A stretch of 12,493 nt of DNA from CAZDQL01 sp964507325 (GTDB lineage Bacteria; Planctomycetota; UBA1135; GCA-002686595), in contig CAZDQL010000140.1 in the NCBI GenBank assembly GCA_964507325.1, positions 1 through 12,493 on the forward strand, given 5' to 3'. The translations under genes were made by a program, and so were the position numbers. Below the pieces are notes generated by a model. The model saw only the letters and a list, made by a program, of their open reading frames with translations. It ran no database searches and was not told the DNA's origin. This document shows, piece after piece, positions 6,370-11,482 of this stretch. How positions within the stretch are numbered: position 1 is the first letter of the stretch; each line of letters begins with the position of its first letter.

Positions 6370-6378
6370 CGCGGAGTC
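6360..6378. terminator. Hairpin spanning the propeller stop codon, between convergent genes
   Basis: GACTCCG (6360-6366) and CGGAGTC (6372-6378) form a perfect 7-bp stem with a 5-nt loop TGACG that contains the TGA stop of the propeller gene. The oppositely oriented synthase gene ends at 6389, so one hairpin could serve both transcripts. There is no T tract on either side, so this is a candidate only. Confidence 0.45.
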
Positions 6379-6388
6379 TCCGCGAGCT

Positions 6389-7483
6389 TCACCGCACCGG
6401 CACCAGCTCCGCCAGCGCCTCCTCCAGCCGGCGCAGGTCGGACGCGTCGTGCTCCGAGGTGACCGCGATGCGCAGCGCTCCCGCCTCCGGCGCGCCGGGG
6501 TAGTGGACGTGGGGGACGAAGATCCCGCGGTCGTGGAGCTCGGCGGTGATCAAGGCCCCCTCCTCGTCGCTCGGCACCGGGAGGGAGAGGACGGGTAGGG
6601 GCACCGCGCTGCGGCGCAGCCCCAGCCGGCGGCCGAGCTGGTGCAGGAGCGCGGCGTTGGCGGTCAGGCGTTCGCGGCGCTCGGGCTCGCGCTGCACGAC
6701 GTCCAGGGCCGCCAGGGCCGCGGCGGCGAGACAAGGGGGGATCGGAGTCGTCCCCAGGTAGGCGTCGGCGCGGTTGCGCACCCGGGCGATCAGCGCGGCG
6801 GAGCCGGCGACGAAGCCGCCGGCCACCCCGAGCGCCTTGGCGAGGGAGGCGGTGAGCACCAGCCGCGGGTCCCCCAGACCGTTCGCCTCCAGGCTGCCTC
6901 GACCCCCGTCGCCGAGCACGCCGAAGGCGTGGCTGTCGTCGACGACCAGCACGCCATCCGCGGGCAGGAGCTCCAGGAGTTCTGCCGCGGGCGCGCAGCG
7001 CCCCTGCATCGTGAAGGCCCCGTCGGTCAGGACCGCCACCCCGTCGGCGCCGTGGCGCTCGATCAGGACCCGCGCGCGGCCCACGTCGCCGGGACCGTAG
7101 TCGACGATCGTGCGACCCGAGGCGCGGGCGGCGTCCACCAGGCTCGGGTGGGCGTCGGCGTCGACCACGGCCACCGACACGCGGTCGGCGAGGGCCTGCA
7201 GGGCCGCCAGGTCGGCGAGGTAGCCGTCGGTGGTGAGCAGGGTCGCTTCCACCCCGAGGAACTCGGCCAGGGCCTCCTCGAGCCGCTCGTGGGCGTGGTG
7301 GTTGCCGGTCGTCTCGCGCGACGCGCCGGTGGAGAGACCCTCGGCGAGGCTTTGGCGCGCGGCCTCGAGCACCGCGGGGTGCTGGGCCAGGCCCAGGTAG
7401 CCGCAGCCGTGGAAGGCCAGCAACTCCCGCCCGTCGAGGGTCAGGGTGCGCGCGTCGCGGGACTCGATCGGGAGGTGCGGCAT
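6389..7483 (-). CDS. Alpha-oxoamine synthase family PLP enzyme (BioF/KBL-like)
   Basis: A 364-residue fold-type I PLP enzyme that would condense an amino acid with an acyl-CoA (or catalyse the reverse) by decarboxylation or a related reaction. CGYLGLAQHP at 27-36 and GASRETTGNHHAHERLE at 53-69 are the N-terminal substrate motifs. H112 in DADAHPSL should stack on the PLP ring. VVDDSHAFGVLGDGGRG at 180-196 gives D182 and H185. SLAKALGVAGG at 213-223 gives the Schiff-base lysine K216. TTPIPP (245-250) matches the family's S-x-x-x-P-P segment. Slightly shorter than BioF or KBL (about 385-400). ATG 7483 is chosen because GGAG sits 9 nt upstream and it is 4 nt after the upstream gene's stop; the frame continues upstream without protein-like content. 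No biotin or threonine-degradation genes are nearby, so the exact reaction is unknown. Confidence 0.85.
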   Translation of the reverse strand: MPHLPIESRDARTLTLDGRELLAFHGCGYLGLAQHPAVLEAARQSLAEGLSTGASRETTGNHHAHERLEEALAEFLGVEATLLTTDGYLADLAALQALADRVSVAVVDADAHPSLVDAARASGRTIVDYGPGDVGRARVLIERHGADGVAVLTDGAFTMQGRCAPAAELLELLPADGVLVVDDSHAFGVLGDGGRGSLEANGLGDPRLVLTASLAKALGVAGGFVAGSAALIARVRNRADAYLGTTPIPPCLAAAALAALDVVQREPERRERLTANAALLHQLGRRLGLRRSAVPLPVLSLPVPSDEEGALITAELHDRGIFVPHVHYPGAPEAGALRIAVTSEHDASDLRRLEEALAELVPVR

Positions 7484-7487
7484 CCGC

Positions 7488-8594
7488 TCAGTCTCCGATG
7501 ACGTAGGCGAGCCCTCCGCGGCGCATCCAGCAGCGCTCCAGGTCCTCGCGTCGATACGTTCGCGCCACCTTGCCGGGCTCCGCAGCGGGGTCGTTGACCC
7601 TGACGTCGCCGGAGGAATCGAAGCCGGTGAGCACCAGGAGGTGTCCGCTCGTCTGCTCGAAGGGGGCGCCCCGCAGCTCACCCTCGCCCGCCCCGACGCT
7701 GATCACCAAGGGCACGCCAGTCCGCAGGAACTGCTCCACCGCACGCCACGACGAGAGGCGTACCAGGGCACCGGGCGCGCCCAGCTCGAAGGCGCCTTGC
7801 ACCGCTCGCGGCCAGTTGCCGTAGAGGTCGTGGACGCGGTCGTAGAGGAGGGCGGCGACCTCCTCCTGCGTGCACTCGATCCCCGCGTGGGCGAGCACCA
7901 TCGCCACCGAGGTAGGACTGCAGATGCGCGGGGCGAGCTCCGGCGGCGCCGTGCGTTGGCTCAGGGTGGGGACGCTGAGGGAGGCCTGCGCGGCGCGCGA
8001 CGAGGGTGGCTCGGGGATGAGCTCCGCCAAGCGCCGCGCGTCGGTCAGGACGAAGACGGTGCGGTGCACCTCGACCGGTGCGTCACTTCTGCCGCTGACC
8101 GTCAGTCGGTAGCGCCAACGGTCGAAGAGGCGCTCGCCGCGCAGGATGTCGACCTCGACCGCGCCGCCGTCGAACTCGACGATCCGCTCGTCCAGAGGAC
8201 GTTCCAGCGCTTCGCCGCCCCGGTTCCAGTCCCCCAGGTAGAGCCAGGGGGAGAGCCCGGCAGCGTCTCCCACCGCCACTTCGACGGTCAAGCACGCTCC
8301 CTGCGGGACGACCGCATTCCAGGAGCAGAGGAGCTCGTCGAAGGGGCGTTCCCAACCCAGCACCATCGAGGTGAAGCGGCCACCGCATTCGATCCTCAGG
8401 GGCTCGCCGAGCCCGCCGTAGCTCGCGTGTTCGAGGTGCTCCCCTTCCAGGCGCCACAGGGGCGCGCATTGGGTGAAGCCGTGGAGGTGCTCGCCGACGA
8501 GGCACGCCAAGTCCGTCGCCCGCTTGGGGCGCGGCTCCCGCGCAGTAGCGCAGCAGGCGACGAGGGCGATCACGAACAGGGGCAGCCAGCGCAT
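7488..8594 (-). CDS. Lipoprotein with C-terminal C39-like cysteine peptidase domain
   Basis: A 368-residue exported lipoprotein. Residues 1-15 are a type II signal peptide with lipobox LVAC (lipidated Cys14). Residues 25-185 are beta-rich and unrecognised (VEVAVGD, YLGDWNRGG, YRLTVSG), with five further cysteines at 31, 43, 70, 90 and 101. Residues 205-368 are a C39-like (papain-fold) domain: Q213 in PTLSQR is the oxyanion residue, C225 in RICSPTSVAM the nucleophile, H318 in SGHLLVLTGFD the base and N334/D335 in VRVNDPAA the third residue. It probably cleaves peptides or cell-wall-linked substrates outside the cytoplasm. The start is set by the signal peptide and by a TACAAA box 6 nt upstream. 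It is the first gene of a pair with the PLP enzyme. The catalytic set looks intact; the substrate is unknown. Confidence 0.82.
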   Translation of the reverse strand: MRWLPLFVIALVACCATAREPRPKRATDLACLVGEHLHGFTQCAPLWRLEGEHLEHASYGGLGEPLRIECGGRFTSMVLGWERPFDELLCSWNAVVPQGACLTVEVAVGDAAGLSPWLYLGDWNRGGEALERPLDERIVEFDGGAVEVDILRGERLFDRWRYRLTVSGRSDAPVEVHRTVFVLTDARRLAELIPEPPSSRAAQASLSVPTLSQRTAPPELAPRICSPTSVAMVLAHAGIECTQEEVAALLYDRVHDLYGNWPRAVQGAFELGAPGALVRLSSWRAVEQFLRTGVPLVISVGAGEGELRGAPFEQTSGHLLVLTGFDSSGDVRVNDPAAEPGKVARTYRREDLERCWMRRGGLAYVIGD

Positions 8595-8600
8595 CCCGCC

Positions 8601-8606
8601 TTTGTA
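8601..8606 (-). promoter_or_regulatory. Candidate -10 box for the C39 lipoprotein gene, leaderless
   Basis: On the minus strand TACAAA ends 6 nt before ATG 8594, the same spacing as at the pgsA-like gene, again with no -35 evident and no clear ribosome-binding site between box and start (GGCGGG). It overlaps a TACACT on the other strand. Confidence 0.4.
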
Positions 8607-8610
8607 CACT
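8605..8610 (+). promoter_or_regulatory. Candidate -10 box for the membrane protein-NIL-GGT operon
   Basis: TACACT on the plus strand lies about 45 nt before ATG 8656 and shares its first two bases with the opposite-strand TACAAA box. The core TGTACA is palindromic, so the two divergent operons may share one melted region. No clear -35 is visible. Confidence 0.35.
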
Positions 8611-8655
8611 GCGGGCGGTCGAGATCGAGGGCTCCGCCCCGCGCTCCCACTCCGG

Positions 8656-9303
8656 ATGGCGAACCCCACCCGAAACCCCGCTTCCGACTCCCTCCGGCAG
8701 GCGCTCACGTTGCTCTTGCTGGCCGTCGCCGGGTTCGCGGGGGTCCTGGCGGAATCCGATCCGGGGCCGGGGGTGCGCGGCCTCGCGTGGCTCGCCCTGT
8801 GGGCCCTTCCGGCGGGCTGCCTGGCGGCCGGTTTCGGCCACGGCGCGTGGGCCCTGCCCCTCGGCTGGGGGTGCTGGGTCGCGTTCCACGGGCCCGGAGA
8901 AGGAGCCCACTGGGCCGCGCTCGTGGTCGTGGGCCTCTTCGCCGGCGGCGTGGGGATCGGCGTCGCCTGGCCGCGGTGGCGCTGGGGCTCGGCGACGATG
9001 GCGCTGCTGGCCGGCGCCCTGCTCGCCGCCCTGCCCGCCTGGGGGGGACTGGCGGGAGACGGGCCCTGGAGCGCAGCCACCGCGGCCCGCCTGCTCGACC
9101 TCGCGCCCACCACCTGGGTGGTGGAGTGCGCGGGAGTCGACTGGATGCGCCACCCCGCGGTCTACGCCCCCGCCGGGGCGGACGCCATCGGGCCGGAGCT
9201 GCGACTCCCCTTCCGGGGTGCGGTTGCGGGACCCACCCTGCTTGTGGTGGGATGCGCGCTTGCCCTGGCCGGCCTGCGTCGCAGGCGCCGGCAAGAGGAG
9301 TGA
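8656..9303 (+). CDS. Unrecognised multi-pass membrane protein
   Basis: A 215-residue protein I cannot assign to a family. It has about six hydrophobic segments (15-33, 43-60, 63-79, 86-105, 112-131 and 189-208), a loop of nearly 60 residues between the last two (132-188) with the distinctive stretch VVECAGVDWMRHPAVYAP (155-172), and a basic end RRRRRQ (208-213). The six segments and the positive tail suggest both termini in the cytoplasm. Start ATG 8656 is chosen because the frame further upstream overlaps the divergent gene; there is no obvious Shine-Dalgarno. It precedes the NIL gene by 3 nt and is probably co-transcribed with it and the gamma-glutamyltransferase. A transport-accessory or envelope role is possible but unsupported. 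Confidence 0.7.
   Translation: MANPTRNPASDSLRQALTLLLLAVAGFAGVLAESDPGPGVRGLAWLALWALPAGCLAAGFGHGAWALPLGWGCWVAFHGPGEGAHWAALVVVGLFAGGVGIGVAWPRWRWGSATMALLAGALLAALPAWGGLAGDGPWSAATAARLLDLAPTTWVVECAGVDWMRHPAVYAPAGADAIGPELRLPFRGAVAGPTLLVVGCALALAGLRRRRRQEE
9295..9300 (+). promoter_or_regulatory. Shine-Dalgarno GAGGAG for the NIL-domain gene
   Basis: GAGGAG lies 6 nt before ATG 9307, inside the last codons of the upstream gene. It is the clearest ribosome-binding site in the window and shows the organism does use Shine-Dalgarno initiation inside operons. Confidence 0.7.
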
Positions 9304-9306
9304 CCC

Positions 9307-9549
9307 ATGGCCCCCCGCAAGTTCTTCTGCACCTTCCCCCAGGACCTGATCTCCGAACCGATCATCAGCCACACGCTGGGTGAGAAGTTCGAGGTGGTCC
9401 CCAACATCCGCGCCGCCAGCATCTCCGACACCATGGCCCTGGTGGCGGTCGAGATCGAGGGGTCGGGGGATCAGATCGAGGCCTCGGTCGCCTACCTGAA
9501 GGAGCGCGGCGTCAAGGTGGAGGAGATCACCGAGACCGAGGAGGGCTAG
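9307..9549 (+). CDS. Stand-alone NIL-domain (ferredoxin-like) protein
   Basis: An 80-residue soluble protein made only of a NIL domain, the small ferredoxin-like fold found at the C-terminus of the MetN methionine ABC ATPase and beside iron-sulfur proteins of sulfur amino-acid synthesis. FPQDLISEPIISHTLGEKFEV (residues 10-30) forms the first strand and helix; the name motif Asn-Ile-Leu appears as NIR (33-35); TMALVAVEIEG (42-52) is the central strand; QIEASVAYLKERGVKVEEI (56-74) is the second helix and last strand. In MetN this domain binds methionine as an allosteric inhibitor, so this protein may be a small ligand sensor. It starts behind a strong GAGGAG and its TAG overlaps the next start as TAGTG. 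Family call is good; ligand and partner are inference. Confidence 0.82.
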   Translation: MAPRKFFCTFPQDLISEPIISHTLGEKFEVVPNIRAASISDTMALVAVEIEGSGDQIEASVAYLKERGVKVEEITETEEG

Positions 9550-11396
9550 TGTCCGGGAGCGTTCCCCCTCGCCCGCGCCGAGGCGTCTGGGTCGTCCTGC
9601 TGGCGACGCTGGTCGCCTGTCGCGCGGATCCTCCCATCGGCCTGCCGCTGGTCGGCGCTCCCCCCGAGGCGGGAGCGGTGGTCAGCGAGCACCCCCTCGC
9701 CACCGCCGTGGGAGTGGCGATTCTCGAGCGGGGGGGCAACGCCGCCGACGCGGCGGTGGCCTCCGCCCTCGCCCTGGCGGTGGTCTTTCCCCAGGCGGGC
9801 AACCTGGGCGGCGGCGGATTCGTCCTCTGGGTCCCAGAGGAAGGGGATCCCGCCACCCTCGACTTCCGCGAGATCGCTCCGGCGGGGTACGAGGCGCGCC
9901 TTTACCTGGACGAGGCGGGGGAGGTGGTGCGGGAGCGCTCGCGCCACACTCCCCTCGCGGTCGGTGTTCCGGGGACTCCGGCGGGGCTCTTCGACCTCTT
10001 CCGCCGCTTCGGCTCGAAGCGCTTCTCCTTCCCCGAGCTGTGCGCGCCCGCGATCGAGCTGGCGCGGGGGGGCTTCCAGGTCGATCCGTGGCTGGCGCAG
10101 CAGTTGCGCCGCGAGTCGATCCGCACCCTGCTGACCCGCGATCCGGCCAGCGCGGCCCTCTTCTACCCGGGGGGCGAGCCCCTGGCGGAGGGGCAGCGCT
10201 TCGTGCAACCGAAGCTGGGCGACACCCTGCAGCGCTACGCGCGCGGCGGCGCCGAGGCCTTCTACCGCGGCGCCACCGCCGAGGCGATCCTGGACGGTCT
10301 CAGGGCCGCCGACCTGCGCGCCGGCGGCGTGACCCGGGGCGGGGAGATGACGCTGGCCGACCTGGCCGACTACCAGGTCCAGCCGCGCCGGCCCCTGAGC
10401 GGCTGGTTCCGCGGGCACCAGGTGATCGGGATGGGCCCCCCCGGCTCCGGGGGGGTGGTGCTGCTGCAGGTCCTGGGGATCCTGGACGGCTTCCCGATCG
10501 ACGCCGAGCGGGAGCACACCTTCGACCGGGCGGAGCTCGGCCTCAGCGACGCGGGCCTCGAGGACGGGATCTCGGCGCGCGCCCTGCACTGGTGGATCGA
10601 AGCCCTGCGCTGCGCCTTCGCCGACCGCGCCGAGCACCTGGGGGATCCCGATCGCCACCCCGTGCCCCTCGCGCAGCTCCTCTCCGCGGAGTGGATCGCG
10701 GAGCGTCGGGTGGGGATCGGGGAACGCTCGAACCCCGACGTGGGCGCCATGGTGCCGCCGCCCGCGCCGGAGAGCTCGGAGACGACCCACCTGTCGGTGG
10801 TCGACCGCCAGGGCAACGCGGTCAGCTTGACCACCACCCTCAACGGCTCCTTCGGCAGCGGGATCCTGGCCGCGGACGCGGGCTTCCTGCTCAACAACGA
10901 GCTGGACGACTTTTCGATCCGCGCCGGCACGCCCAACATGTTCGGGTTGGTGGGGGGGGCCGCCAACCAGCTGATGCCGGGCAAGCGTCCCCTGTCGTCG
11001 ATGACCCCCACCGTCGTGCGCGACGCGGAGGGACACGTGCAGCTGGTGCTGGGGGCGCCCGGGGGGCCGCGCATCATCACGGCGGTGACCCAGGTGCTGC
11101 TCAGGGTGCTGGCCTACGACCAGAGTCTGGAGCAGGCGGTCCACGCGCCGCGCCTGCACCAGCAGTGGCGCCCGGCGCTGACGCGCTTCGAGGAGGGGTG
11201 GGAGGAACCCCTGATCGTGGAGCTACGGGAGGTGCACGGCCAGGAGATCGAAGTCACCGACCGGCAGTTCGGCTCGGTGCAGGCGATCCGCGTGCACCCC
11301 GACGGGAGGGTCGAGGGGGTCAGCGACCCGCGGCGCGGGGGGATGGCCGGCATCGAGGGCCGTCCCTTGCCCGAGCCGCGGCGGCCTCCGGAGTGA
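9549..11396 (+). CDS. ggt: Gamma-glutamyltransferase, predicted lipoprotein
   Basis: A 615-residue proenzyme of the Ntn-hydrolase class that removes or transfers the gamma-glutamyl group of glutathione and related peptides outside the cytoplasm. Residues 1-23 are a lipoprotein signal with lipobox LVAC (Cys24), unlike the soluble periplasmic E. coli form. GGNAADAAVASALAL (62-76) and GGGGFVLW (87-94) are family motifs; R107 in DFREIAP should bind the substrate carboxylate. Autocleavage is predicted before T412 in ETTHLSVVDRQGNAVSLTTT (411-430). LLNNELDDFS (447-456), KRPLSSMTPT (479-488) and GAPGGPRII (502-510) complete the active site. A segment of roughly 25 extra residues (318-343) precedes HWWIEALRCAFADR. 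The GTG start overlaps the NIL stop and follows GAGGAGGG (9538-9545). The catalytic set is complete, so it should be active. Confidence 0.93.
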   Translation: MSGSVPPRPRRGVWVVLLATLVACRADPPIGLPLVGAPPEAGAVVSEHPLATAVGVAILERGGNAADAAVASALALAVVFPQAGNLGGGGFVLWVPEEGDPATLDFREIAPAGYEARLYLDEAGEVVRERSRHTPLAVGVPGTPAGLFDLFRRFGSKRFSFPELCAPAIELARGGFQVDPWLAQQLRRESIRTLLTRDPASAALFYPGGEPLAEGQRFVQPKLGDTLQRYARGGAEAFYRGATAEAILDGLRAADLRAGGVTRGGEMTLADLADYQVQPRRPLSGWFRGHQVIGMGPPGSGGVVLLQVLGILDGFPIDAEREHTFDRAELGLSDAGLEDGISARALHWWIEALRCAFADRAEHLGDPDRHPVPLAQLLSAEWIAERRVGIGERSNPDVGAMVPPPAPESSETTHLSVVDRQGNAVSLTTTLNGSFGSGILAADAGFLLNNELDDFSIRAGTPNMFGLVGGAANQLMPGKRPLSSMTPTVVRDAEGHVQLVLGAPGGPRIITAVTQVLLRVLAYDQSLEQAVHAPRLHQQWRPALTRFEEGWEEPLIVELREVHGQEIEVTDRQFGSVQAIRVHPDGRVEGVSDPRRGGMAGIEGRPLPEPRRPPE

Positions 11397-11410
11397 GCCC
11401 CGCATGAAAC

Positions 11411-11443
11411 GGTGCCCCGCGCGGGGGACGCGCGCGGAGCACC
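11411..11443. terminator. Strong hairpin between convergent ggt and the right-edge gene
   Basis: GGTGCCCCGCGCG (11411-11423) pairs with CGCGCGGAGCACC (11431-11443), 13 positions with one C-A mismatch, around a 7-nt loop GGGGACG. It lies 14 nt after the ggt stop and 39 nt from the end of the opposing gene, so it can serve both. No pure T run follows, but a pyrimidine-rich stretch (11461-11475) does on the plus strand. Confidence 0.65.
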
Positions 11444-11482
11444 TACCGCAAGGGGGAGTGTCGTTCGCTTCTCTGTGAGCTG

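Noticed and set aside
7446..9383. 645-codon plus-strand open frame opposite the C39 gene
   Set aside because: Shadow frame: the minus strand here encodes a signal peptide and an intact C39 catalytic set, and the plus-strand translation lacks protein-like character.
10952..10959. G8 run inside ggt as a phase-variation site
   Set aside because: G runs of 6-8 are common across this GC-rich window and it encodes the conserved GLVGG segment; nothing else suggests phase variation.
9546..11159. 537-codon minus-strand open frame opposite ggt
   Set aside because: Antisense shadow of a gene with a complete catalytic motif set.
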